Assembly (NCBI RefSeq): GCF_006335125.1
Contig: NZ_VDMO01000041.1
Coordinates: forward strand, 1-19,116
Direction of reading: 5' to 3'
DNA: 19,116 bases
DNA from: Deinococcus radiopugnans ATCC 19172
GTDB taxonomy: Bacteria; Deinococcota; Deinococci; Deinococcales; Deinococcaceae
Part shown: positions 7,776 to 14,880 of the stretch, in pieces
Layout of the letters: every line of letters begins with the position of its first letter
Position numbering within the stretch: the first letter of the stretch is position 1
The notes under the pieces: generated by a model
Seen by the model: the letters and a program-made list of their open reading frames with translations, nothing else
Told to the model about the DNA's origin: nothing
Database searches by the model: none
Translations under genes and position numbers: made by a program

Positions 7776-8042
7776 ATGCGTGGAAAACGATATACCGAAG
7801 AACAGATTGCATTTGCTCTTAAACAAGCCGAAACCGGCATCTCTATCGCCGAAGTCTGCCGGAAGATGGGCATCGCGGAGTCGACGTTTTTCAACTGGAA
7901 GAAGAAATTCAGTGGCCTGGGGGTCAGCGAGTTACGCCGTCTTAGACAGCTCGAAGAGGAAAACCGCAAGCTGAAGCAGCTGGTGGCCGATCTGAGTCTG
8001 GATAAGATCATGCTGCAGGACGTGATTCAAAAAGAGCTCTGA
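7776..8042 (+). CDS. IS3-family OrfA of the truncated element
   Basis: This 88-aa protein starts MRGKRYTEEQIAFALKQAE. The helix-turn-helix is SIAEVCRKMGIAESTFFNWK and the zipper is LRQLEEENRKLKQLVADL, the IS407-like pattern. The ATG at 7776 is preceded by AGGAGG at 7764-7769, a strong Shine-Dalgarno, so I prefer it to the upstream ATG at 7725. A slippery AAAAAG run at 8029-8034 leads by -1 shift into orfB. The protein may still be made, but without a functional OrfB it cannot transpose and could only act as an inhibitor. Confidence 0.85.
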   Translation: MRGKRYTEEQIAFALKQAETGISIAEVCRKMGIAESTFFNWKKKFSGLGVSELRRLRQLEEENRKLKQLVADLSLDKIMLQDVIQKEL

Positions 8043-8582
8043 AGCCGGCCCAGCGCCGCGTCCTGGTCGATCACCTGCGGACGAGGTATCGACGCGCCTG
8101 CGCCGTTCTGAACGAGTGGAGGACCATCTATCGCTATCAGGGCATCGCCCGCCCAGAGGAACAACCCATCCAGAAAAGGATGACCGAGATTGCCCACACG
8201 CGGGTGCGATGCGGATATCGTAGGATCCACGTGCTGATGGCGCGGGAGGGCTGGCGTGTCAGCCACAAGCGATTCTTCAGGCTGTGTCAGCTGGCCGGCT
8301 GAACCTGCGAATCCAGCGTCCCAGGCGGCATGTGAGCGCTGCACGACGTGCAGCGCAGCCAGAGATAGGGCAGCAGGGTGAGGTGTGGGCGATGAATTGT
8401 GTTTCGGACGCGCTTGAGGGTGGAAAACGGTTTCGAGCACTGACGCTGATCGGCACCTGGACGCGGGAGTGCCTGGCCGTCCATGTGGATTTCAGCATCA
8501 AGGGAGAGCGCGTCGTCGAGGTGGTGCAGGAAGTGAGCAGGCACCGTGGGGTGCCTGCCCGGATCCAAGTGGACAACCCGGC
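8030..8582 (+). pseudogene. IS3-family OrfB, frameshifted, truncated and lacking a catalytic Asp
   Basis: The -1 frame after orfA reads RALKPAQRRVLVDHL and then an HTH_21 region (RVRCGYRRIHVLMAREGWRV), and stops at 8300-8302. The rest of the protein continues in a neighbouring frame (LNLRIQRPRRHVS, then GEVWAMNCVSDALEGG), so a small indel lies near 8300. At the first catalytic position the usual WAMDF reads WAMNC, an Asp-to-Asn loss. The sequence ends at IQVDN, where the second catalytic motif (DNG) would begin. There are three independent lesions, so this is dead. Confidence 0.88.
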
Positions 8583-10439
8583 CTAGTTGTTGACCGTGAG
8601 CCTGAGGACGCCCGGGTTGAGCTGGTCACCGCCGACGCCAGCGCTTCCACCGATAGGTGCGGTGATCTCGGCTTGCTGGGGGGTGGGGAACGATATCCCA
8701 GCATCGCCGGTCAGGGTGCCCGTCACGTGAGTGAAGACCCCGTCCATATGGAAGTCGGTGCCCCGCAAGTCGACGTTCGCCTTGATAAAGGTCCGGGGTC
8801 CTTCGTACCAGCCCGGCAGGGCGTCGACGGCCGTCCCGAAACCAATGGCGCGGCGGTCGTTGCCGGACACGACGGCGGCGTATGTGAAGTCCTGCTGATC
8901 GACGATCAGCGTCGCCGGGTCGATGCGCACCTTGTTCCAGCGCACCTGGGTCAGCATCGGGACGGGCGCGCCAGGAAGTGGGGGGTCACGATACACCGAG
9001 ACGTTGCTGCCCACGAGGCTGAGGTATTCGGCCGGTGTGGCCGTGTTCATGCCGCGGCACCATAGTCGCGCGGTGTGCGGGGCCGCGGTCCCGACGTACA
9101 GCTGGTATCCGCCGTCGGGCAGTTCGTGGTCCGGCCGGCTGGTTCCGCTGGCGCGGAACTTCAGCCGGTAGTCCGCACAACTGGTGGCCTGGCCCACACT
9201 GATCCACGAGGGACGCGTGAGCGTGACCGGATCAGGCAGCGGGGGCGTCAAATCCGGCGCGGGCAGGCACGCCCGCAGGTTGTCGCTGCAGGCTTCCAGG
9301 CTGTTCCTGGCCTGGGTCAGCCGCCGGCCCGCCTCGGCGGCCTGGGCCGCGAGGTCCGCGGCCGTGTCTTTGAAGAGGTGCGGGTTGTCGCGGGCGAACA
9401 TGGCGTCGTTGAGCAGGGCCTGGTATTCCAGCCCGTACTCGGCCATCTGGTCGAAGGCCTGACGCGCCCGCGTCACGGCGCCGGTGTCCGGAATGGTCAG
9501 CGTGAGCTTGCGGTAGTCCTGAAACACAGCCACCTTCAGGCAGCTGAGCTGCGCGCTGCTGATCAGCTGTCCCGAACATTTCTTCTGGAACAGGGCCGGG
9601 AACTCGGTGGCGTTGGCAATCAGCGTTTCCGGATCTTTTGCGAAGCTGTCGGGCAGCACGCCGTCGTAGAACTCCACGACCGAGACGTTGTAGCGGCTCG
9701 ACAACTCACTGACGGTGCGCTCGACGGACGACGCACCCTTGGCCGTCCCGTACCTGGCCCGAACTTCGGCGAGCACGGCCGTCTTCTCGGATTCGCTCGA
9801 CGTCTCCACACGGACGACGCCGCGGTAGGTGGCCCCCGTGACGGCAGAGTCCAGGTACCGGTCACCGCACTTGCTGAAGAAGGCCAGATAGTCGTCCCTG
9901 TACGCCGCAGCGTTGTCATCGCCGGCCGGATCCTCAGCCGCCGTCATCAGGCGTGGGTTGATCAGGTTGACAGACGGTCCCTGGATGTCGGCGCGGGCGA
10001 TGATGTACACCGCGGAGCTGTTGGCCTGCTGGTCACGGGTGTACGACGCTTTGGCCGAGGCCGAGAAGGCCCCGAAGCCGATGGACGCCTCGCTGGACAC
10101 GCCCAGCTTCTGGGCCAGCTCCCGGCTGTTGGAGGCCACGTCGATGCGGTAGTCCGCCGACGCGGGTCCGATGGTGGCGGGCGCGAGATCCGCCCGGATA
10201 CAGGTGCCCTGGATCTCGCCGGTCACTGAACTGTAGCCCTTGCCGGGATACATGCCCGAAGGACTGTACCAGTCGACCGCCAGGGACGTGGCCTGCAGGC
10301 CGCCGCCCAGGCCGTCCTCGCCAGGGACCTCGGTCGGTGGCGGGAGCGGGGCGCTGCACGCGCCCAGCCACAGGGCCAGTCCTGCGGTGATCAGGGTCAA
10401 AAGCCCGGCTGGGCGCGCTCGATCTTCATGAATCGTCAT
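8583..10439 (-). CDS. MACPF-like plus GON-domain lipoprotein
   Basis: This 618-aa protein starts at the ATG at 10439, which has AAGGAG at proper spacing; the longer open frame upstream lacks such support. Residues 11-28 form a lipoprotein signal with lipobox LGAC (Cys28), so it is exported and lipid-anchored. Residues about 95-265 resemble MACPF/perforin domains: a small-residue segment (GFGAFSASAKASYTRD), a strand (AVYIIARADI), a variable loop, then YLAFFSKCGDRYLDSAVTGA where MACPF has F..YGTHY....GG. A helical region (about 320-390) follows. Residues about 419-565 match the GON domain: SCADYRL, YQLYVG, LWCRGM, EYLSLVGSN, KVRIDPATL, DFTYA and a closing DLRGTDF. The tail is beta-rich. Membrane attack or adhesion at the envelope is inference. 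The MACPF call is moderate because GDRY replaces GTHY. An IS3 remnant abuts the stop codon. Confidence 0.8.
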   Translation of the reverse strand: MTIHEDRARPAGLLTLITAGLALWLGACSAPLPPPTEVPGEDGLGGGLQATSLAVDWYSPSGMYPGKGYSSVTGEIQGTCIRADLAPATIGPASADYRIDVASNSRELAQKLGVSSEASIGFGAFSASAKASYTRDQQANSSAVYIIARADIQGPSVNLINPRLMTAAEDPAGDDNAAAYRDDYLAFFSKCGDRYLDSAVTGATYRGVVRVETSSESEKTAVLAEVRARYGTAKGASSVERTVSELSSRYNVSVVEFYDGVLPDSFAKDPETLIANATEFPALFQKKCSGQLISSAQLSCLKVAVFQDYRKLTLTIPDTGAVTRARQAFDQMAEYGLEYQALLNDAMFARDNPHLFKDTAADLAAQAAEAGRRLTQARNSLEACSDNLRACLPAPDLTPPLPDPVTLTRPSWISVGQATSCADYRLKFRASGTSRPDHELPDGGYQLYVGTAAPHTARLWCRGMNTATPAEYLSLVGSNVSVYRDPPLPGAPVPMLTQVRWNKVRIDPATLIVDQQDFTYAAVVSGNDRRAIGFGTAVDALPGWYEGPRTFIKANVDLRGTDFHMDGVFTHVTGTLTGDAGISFPTPQQAEITAPIGGSAGVGGDQLNPGVLRLTVNN

Positions 10440-10919
10440 GTACTGCTCCTTGGAACCGTGGGCCCGCCGGGACAACGGGCGTGAGAGGACCGGCGGCCGG
10501 CTGGCCGGACAAGTCGGTGCTGTCCGGAAGACAGGAGCCACAGACGAGATCAGGTTCCAGGATAGGCAGGCTGTTCTTACAGGAGTTGCACGTTCCGGCC
10601 CGTGTCCTGCAGTGAAGGCCGCCTGACCCGGTTCTTCCTGACGCATCATCCCCCCATACGAAGCAGGGTGTAATTCGCCGTCCTGAACGAAGTCCAGCAA
10701 CTGTCAGGCGTCAGGGAGGAGAGAGAAGTCCACTCTCCATTATTTGGTCTAGGACGCCCCAGCACGAAGGCTGCGGGAGACCCAGAATCCGCTCACTTCT
10801 GCATGCCTGTGCACTAAAGCGTCGGAGAACTCTGATGTGAATTGGGCACAGTCTAGCTCTGACCCTTCACCAGAGCAGGCTCAGTCAGGGAGTGACGACG
10901 AGAACGTGCCCCAGCCCCG
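10440..10919. other. Intergenic, leader of the MACPF/GON gene
   Basis: AAGGAG at 10446-10451 (minus strand) is the ribosome binding site of the lipoprotein gene. Several weak TTG-like and AT-rich stretches on the minus strand between 10660 and 10760 could hold its promoter, but none is convincing. A short dyad (GGAGAG/CTCTCC) lies near 10715-10740. No gene is seen. Confidence 0.45.
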
Positions 10920-11100
10920 CTACCAGAAGGCATCCGTCGCCGGCAGCGAGCGGGCGAACAGGTAGCCCTGACCCAGGTGACAGCCCAGGTCCCTCAGCAG
11001 CTCAAGTTCTTCCCCAGTTTCCACACCCTCCGCGACCGTCTCCAGCCCTAGGCTCTGCGCCAACATGAGGATGGCCTTCGCCACGTTGGAGCGCGCTGAT
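10920..11100 (-). pseudogene. EAL-domain phosphodiesterase, C-terminal remnant
   Basis: The last 60 or so residues carry AKAILMLAQSLGLETVAEGV, then ETGEELELLRDLGCHLGQGY and LFARSLPA. These are the final conserved motifs of an EAL cyclic-di-GMP phosphodiesterase (AEGVET and the QGYLFARPLP-type end). The EAL motif and the metal-binding residues further upstream are missing. The preceding sequence up to the HK2 stop at 11180 is not EAL-like. The fragment lies 80 bp downstream of HK2 on the same strand and is too short to be active. Confidence 0.8.
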
Positions 11101-11179
11101 CCGCGAGCGGCCGCGTGAGCGCTCCCTCTCATGCGGCTGGGACGGCAAAGGCGTCCATCCCCGCCAGAGCGAGTGCCGC

Positions 11180-13030
11180 TCACCCCACCACGCGGTCTGC
11201 CTCCGCGTCCTCCATGGCCGCGGCCGGGCGCTGATGTGGCAACGCAAACGATACCGTGGTGCCCTGATCCAGCACGCTGCTGGCCCAGATGCGGCCCCCG
11301 TGGCGCAGGATGATGCGCCGCGAGGTGGCCAGCCCGATCCCGGTACCCTCAAAGTCGCTGTGCCGGTGCAGCCGCTGGAAAGGACCAAACAGCTTGACCT
11401 GGTACTTTGGATCAAAGCCCACCCCGTTGTCGCGCACCCACAGTGTGGTCTCCACCGCGTCCTGCCGCGCTCCGATCTCGATCACCGCCTGCGCGCGGGG
11501 CCGGGTGAACTTGACCGCGTTGCTCAGCAAATTGACCAGAACCTGTTGCAGGGTGGCCGCGTCCCCCATCACGCACGGCAGCGCCTCCACCTGCCAGTTG
11601 ATGGTCCGGCCTTCGGCCTCGTCCTCCACGTTGCGCCGCGCCTCGGCCACCAGGGCGTCCAGTGCTACCACCGTGTGCGTCAGGGGTTGGCGGACGCTGC
11701 GCGCCAGGCCCAGCATGGCGTCAATCATGGTGTTCATCTGGTCCGCCGCCCCCTCGATCACTTCCAGTCCCTGCCTGAGCTTGACCGCGTCCCCCTTCAC
11801 GGCGGCGCGGCGGGCCATCTCGGCAAAGCCCTTGATGTGCCGCACCGGGGTTCGCAGGTCATGCGAGGCGCTGTACGCGAACGCCTCAAGTTCCTCGTTG
11901 GCGGCTTGCAACTCCCGGTTGCCCTGCTCGAGCCGCGCCGCGCTGGCCTGCAACTCGCCGCGCTGCTGTTCCAGGGCTTGGGTCTGCCAGGCCCGGTCCA
12001 GCGCCAGCCCCAGGCTGCGACTGACCGTCTCGAACACGGCCTGGTCCTCAGGGCGCCACACCCGGCGCCGCTGATTGCCTACCGCGAACAGGGCCGCTGG
12101 CCCGCCGTCATGGAAGTACGCGGTGAAGGCGGCCTTGCCGTACGACTCGCTGTGAGGAAAGGCCTGCTCCTCGGCGTTCCAGTGTTCAAAGAAGACGGGC
12201 TTTCTCGCCTGCACGGCGGCCTGGAAGGCAGGGGTGCTCGCGGGGAGGCCGATGAGCAGGGCAGCGCGCAGGGTGGGGTCCGGCACGTCCGCCAGCCGCG
12301 CCCGCCACAGGTCGTCTTGCCACTCGTAGAAGACCACAGACCACTCGGGTAGGGTCTCGTGAAGCAGCGCCTTGGCCCGCTCGGCCAGCCGGAGTGGATC
12401 GGTTTCCGTGCCGATGGCCTCGGTCAGCGTCATGAACACTTCCAGGGCGCGTTGCTGCTGCTGCATCTGGGTCAGGGCGATGCGCTGCTGGGCACTGTCC
12501 AGCGCCTGGTAGACCGCCGTGAACAGGTGTTGCTGCTGCTCGGTCCAGACCGCATCGCTGATCAACCCCACCGTCAGCATCGCCACCGGCTGACCCGCCT
12601 TGAAGAACGGGACCAACCCCACCGCCTGAACCCCCTCGGTGAACGGCAGGCGCTGCTCCTCGGCGTCCCAGTGGTCGAAGAACTGCGGGGCGCGGGCGCT
12701 CACCGTCTGCGCAAAACACGGGGTGTCCAGCGGCAATCCGGTCTCGATCAGAGCCACCAGGTCTGGGGGCAAACCGTCGGTGGTGACGCGCGCGATCCAT
12801 CGCTCCCCGTGGTGCTTGTAGTACGCGGCCAGCAGGCCCGGAATGTTCTGGCGCAGGACCGCCTCGGCATGCTGGGCCAGCAGGGTCAGGTCTTCCGTGG
12901 TGGTGGCGGCTTCGCTTAGGGTCACGAAGGTGGACAGCACCGCGTTGCGGCGCTGTGCGTCGGCCAGCGCGGCGCGCGTCCGGGCCAGTTCCTCCAGCAC
13001 GGACGCCAGAGTGGTGGAGTCGGACATCAC
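11180..13030 (-). CDS. Cytoplasmic tandem-GAF sensor histidine kinase (HK2)
   Basis: This protein is about 616 aa with no membrane segment. Two GAF-like domains (about 25-185 and 190-345) are clear internal duplicates: LSTFVTLSEA and FFDHWDAEEQRLPF in the first, LEVFMTLTEA and FFEHWNAEEQAFPH in the second. A coiled coil follows (about 350-385), then HisKA with the phospho-acceptor His at about 390 (FAYSASHDLRTP). HATPase_c has an N box (VNLLSNAVKF), a G1 box (DNGVGFD) and a G2 box (EGTGIGLA). The C-terminus has a short acidic tail. GTG at 13030 and ATG at 13027 are adjacent start candidates. I chose GTG because a TATATT box sits 5 nt before it, as for HK1, but ATG is possible. No response regulator is nearby. 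Confidence 0.93.
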   Translation of the reverse strand: MMSDSTTLASVLEELARTRAALADAQRRNAVLSTFVTLSEAATTTEDLTLLAQHAEAVLRQNIPGLLAAYYKHHGERWIARVTTDGLPPDLVALIETGLPLDTPCFAQTVSARAPQFFDHWDAEEQRLPFTEGVQAVGLVPFFKAGQPVAMLTVGLISDAVWTEQQQHLFTAVYQALDSAQQRIALTQMQQQQRALEVFMTLTEAIGTETDPLRLAERAKALLHETLPEWSVVFYEWQDDLWRARLADVPDPTLRAALLIGLPASTPAFQAAVQARKPVFFEHWNAEEQAFPHSESYGKAAFTAYFHDGGPAALFAVGNQRRRVWRPEDQAVFETVSRSLGLALDRAWQTQALEQQRGELQASAARLEQGNRELQAANEELEAFAYSASHDLRTPVRHIKGFAEMARRAAVKGDAVKLRQGLEVIEGAADQMNTMIDAMLGLARSVRQPLTHTVVALDALVAEARRNVEDEAEGRTINWQVEALPCVMGDAATLQQVLVNLLSNAVKFTRPRAQAVIEIGARQDAVETTLWVRDNGVGFDPKYQVKLFGPFQRLHRHSDFEGTGIGLATSRRIILRHGGRIWASSVLDQGTTVSFALPHQRPAAAMEDAEADRVVG

Positions 13031-13035
13031 TGAGA

Positions 13036-13041
13036 AATATA
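13036..13041 (-). promoter_or_regulatory. Candidate -10 box (TATATT) for a leaderless start of HK2
   Basis: On the minus strand TATATT is followed by TCTCA and then GTG ATG. No Shine-Dalgarno is present. Spacing is 5 nt to GTG, identical to the box in front of HK1. Confidence 0.45.
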
Positions 13042-13237
13042 AAGAGAAAACTAACGGCGAAAAGAGAGCAGGGCGGCGCGTGCCTTGGGCGTTCCATCAC
13101 GCAGCAGGGGGGCGCAGGCGGTGGGCTTCAGCTTTGGAGGATGAACGGTGGGGTGGACGCTGGGGCACCCGGGGCAGCCAGCGCGAAAATATCAACATGA
13201 TCAGACCGTCTCCGCTGCACCCTGGTGTCCCACAGTC

Positions 13238-13375
13238 TCACGTCAGCACCTCGATGCGGTCCAGGTAGACCTGAATCAGCCGGTCCTGCCCCAGCAGGGC
13301 CTCCACGCGTGGCCACTGGCCTTCCAGGAACTCGCGCATGGGCCGGGCGCGCAGGTTGCCGCAGTGCAGCCGCAC
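13238..13375 (-). pseudogene. DUF5615 PIN-like protein, C-terminal part
   Basis: The minus-strand frame reads VRLHCGNLRARPMREFLE, then WPRVEALL and LIQVYLDRIEVLT-stop. This fits the end of DUF5615 proteins (strand, GN, helix, then a final VYxDRIE strand). The matching N-terminal part is about 800 bp away at 14178-14398. The joint is consistent: the N-part ends LDAPPP and this part resumes at the strand that normally follows PPKV. The gene appears to have been split by the segment 13376-14177. Confidence 0.65.
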
Positions 13376-13626
13376 CTGCCGTCTTCCTTGAGCTGGTGGC
13401 TGTGGATGCCGATCCGGGCATAGGCGAAGTGACCGTTCTTGGCGAAGCTGATCTACGGCACCGTGACGGTGTCCTGGCGGCCGTCGCCTCGGTCCACCGT
13501 CCAGGTCTGCCCGAGAGCACAGCTGGTGTCCTGCGGCCCGTTCGTCTGGACGGAGGAGTTCGACGTCGGTGCGCAGGCGCTCAGGTCCAGCACGGTGCTC
13601 AGGCCGAGCAACAGGGTGCGCTTCAG
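13376..13626 (-). pseudogene. Decayed, truncated duplicate of the small lipoprotein
   Basis: The frame reads LKRTLLLGLSTVLDLSACAP, a lipoprotein signal, then GQTWTVDRGDGRQDTVTVP and a TAG at 13453-13455. It continues in the same frame as FAKNGHFAYARIGIHSHQ. The upstream lipoprotein has GQIWTLGWGDWEHEREDTF, then TVP and AAENGHQSYV at the same places, so the two are tandem paralogues. This copy has no ATG: the codon at its start is CTG, overlapping the TGA of the upstream gene. It carries an in-frame stop and is cut off where DUF5615 sequence resumes. It is almost certainly non-functional. Confidence 0.7.
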
Positions 13627-14126
13627 TTCTTGTTCTTGGGGATCAGCACGCAGGAGCGGCGCCCGGCGCTGTGGTCGGTCTTGAGGAACAGGGCGTCGGC
13701 CGCGTCGTCGAAGGTCATGCCGTAGATGCCGCCCAAGACCAGCTTGGGGTTGATGTCTCTGGACATCCCGACGATGCACGAGTGGGTGCCTTCAGTTTTG
13801 CTGTCGAGCCGCACCCGCAGGTACGCGCTCGTTTCGGTGCCGAACTGCTGCTCGAAGCTCACGGTGTCGCCGCTCTCCAGCGTCGTGACGTAGCTCTGGT
13901 GACCATTCTCGGCGGCCGTCAGTGCGGGCACGGTGAAGGTGTCCTCGCGTTCGTGCTCCCAGTCGCCCCAGCCCAGGGTCCAGATCTGGCCGGGGGCAAA
14001 CACGGTGGTCTGGGTGAAGTCCCGACTGGAGCGGGTCACGTCGTCGTTGGAGGCGCTGGCAGTGGGCGCGCAGGCGGTGAGGAGCAGTAGGATGCTCAGC
14101 AGACCGCGTTTGAGGGGATGGTTCAT
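13623..14126 (-). CDS. Small lipoprotein of unknown function
   Basis: This 167-aa protein has the signal MNHPLKRGLLSILLLLTAC, with lipobox LTAC and the lipidated Cys at residue 19, so it should be exported and membrane-anchored. The mature part is predicted to be beta-rich (APGQIWTLGWGDWEHE, SYVTTLESGDTVSFEQQF, LRVRLDSKTEG), with a conserved-looking GIYGMTFDDAADALFL segment and a Cys pair (HSCIVG and RRSCVLI). I do not recognise the family. On the minus strand TACATT stands 8 nt before the ATG and could be its -10 box. A decayed copy follows directly. Both sit inside a broken DUF5615 gene. Confidence 0.75.
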   Translation of the reverse strand: MNHPLKRGLLSILLLLTACAPTASASNDDVTRSSRDFTQTTVFAPGQIWTLGWGDWEHEREDTFTVPALTAAENGHQSYVTTLESGDTVSFEQQFGTETSAYLRVRLDSKTEGTHSCIVGMSRDINPKLVLGGIYGMTFDDAADALFLKTDHSAGRRSCVLIPKNKN

Positions 14127-14177
14127 CGGCGGCCAATGTAGCGGACATAGCGCTCCTGTGGCTCCAGATTTGCAGCG

Positions 14178-14398
14178 CTACCAGCCAGGCGGCGGCGCGT
14201 CCAGGACCAGGATGCGATCCGTGAAGTCCGCGTCCTTGGTGACGATCACCAGGGCGTGCTCAGCGGCGGAGGTCCACAGTTCCAGGTCCGTGGGGTTGTC
14301 CCCCAGGTCCCTGGCATGCACCACCGCACCGCCGGGTTAAAGCCCGCGCGCAGCTTGGGGGACAGGTTCTCGTCCAGCAGATAGCCGCTGGACTTCAG
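14178..14398 (-). pseudogene. DUF5615 PIN-like protein, N-terminal part with a frameshift
   Basis: The frame begins LKSSGYLLDENLSPKLRAGF, the typical DUF5615 start with its acidic DEN motif. It shifts frame at a tandem ACCGC ACCGC (14324-14333, plus strand). It then reads VVHARDLGDNPTDLELW and LVIVTKDADFTDRIL, which carries the second acidic motif (TKDADF). It stops at 14178-14180. DUF5615 proteins are PIN-like putative RNase toxins paired with DUF433. The codon at the expected start is CTG, overlapping the DUF433 stop (CTGA where ATGA is usual). Lost start, 5-bp duplication and split tail all make it dead. Confidence 0.75.
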
Positions 14399-14619
14399 GC
14401 GATCTTCTCAATCCTGAACTGGTGTCCCAGCAGGCGCGAGGAGAAGGCCAGGCAGGCCAGCACGTCCTCGCGGGTCAGCGTCGGGTATTCGTCCAGCACG
14501 TCCTCAATGCGGTCCCCGGCGGCCAGGAACTCGATGATCGTCTGGGCGATGATGCGGGTGCCGCGCACGGTGGGCCTGCCGTTGCAGATGGCCGGGGCGA
14601 TGACGACGCGCTCTTTCAT
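14395..14619 (-). CDS. DUF433 antitoxin-like protein
   Basis: This 74-aa protein has the full DUF433 pattern: PAICNGRPTVRGTRIIAQTI, then IEFLAAGDRIEDVLDEYPTL and TREDVLACLAFSSRLL. It folds as a helix-turn-helix and is usually encoded just before a DUF5615 PIN-like toxin, forming a putative toxin-antitoxin pair. Here the toxin gene follows with a 4-nt overlap but is broken, so this is an orphan. I start it at the ATG at 14619, which matches the family N-terminus. It lacks a Shine-Dalgarno and has a TACCCT box 6 nt upstream. Confidence 0.88.
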   Translation of the reverse strand: MKERVVIAPAICNGRPTVRGTRIIAQTIIEFLAAGDRIEDVLDEYPTLTREDVLACLAFSSRLLGHQFRIEKIA

Positions 14620-14625
14620 GACCCC

Positions 14626-14631
14626 AGGGTA
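14626..14631 (-). promoter_or_regulatory. Candidate -10 box (TACCCT) for leaderless DUF433
   Basis: On the minus strand TACCCT is followed by GGGGTC and the ATG at 14619. This is a TANNNT box at 6 nt. GGGG itself is a poor Shine-Dalgarno and too close to the start. Confidence 0.4.
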
Positions 14632-14762
14632 CGCCCCACGCACGGAACGTCTGCCGACGCGGCACGGTTCCCGACGCGGGTGGCGTGACTGAACTGATGG
14701 GCGGCTGCCGCCTTCCGCTTTGGTAGTCTCACGGTGTTTCGCCATGAGAACCACCTTTTTTT

Positions 14763-14790
14763 AAGCGCCTGGGTTGCCGCTCAGGCGCTT
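14763..14790. repeat. Hairpin beside a T-run
   Basis: AAGCGCCTG and CAGGCGCTT form a perfect 9-bp stem around a 10-nt loop. A run of seven T lies on the 5' side on the plus strand. The T-run is on the wrong side for a terminator in either direction, so its role is unclear. It lies between the 68-aa gene and DUF433. Confidence 0.5.
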
Positions 14791-14880
14791 GAGTCTTGAT
14801 GCGGTTTGGTCCCTGCGCCGCATCCCTGTGGGGCTGCCGCCGCTGGGTCCACCCGCTTTCCAAGTCCCTGAGCGTCCCGC

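Larger units (their letters stand above)
7703..8582 (+). mobile_element. Truncated second IS3-family element (IS407-like)
   Basis: An intact orfA is followed by a frameshifted orfB that ends abruptly at 8582, in the middle of the catalytic core. The 3' half and right end are missing. The left end is uncertain, probably near TGAGCCCTGATAACC at 7703. The break lies directly against the stop codon of the lipoprotein gene on the other strand. Confidence 0.7.

Noticed and set aside
9075..10229. 384-aa open frame on the plus strand opposite the MACPF/GON gene
   Set aside because: It has arginine- and glycine-rich shadow composition with no motif, opposite a gene with lipobox, Shine-Dalgarno and two domain matches.
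11234..12352. 372-aa open frame on the plus strand opposite HK2
   Set aside because: It is a shadow of the kinase core and GAF domains, with unlikely composition and no ribosome binding site.
14763..14790. Terminator for the 68-aa gene or DUF433
   Set aside because: The stem is good, but the T-run is on the 5' side on the plus strand and appears as an A-run after the stem on the minus strand, so it terminates neither direction.
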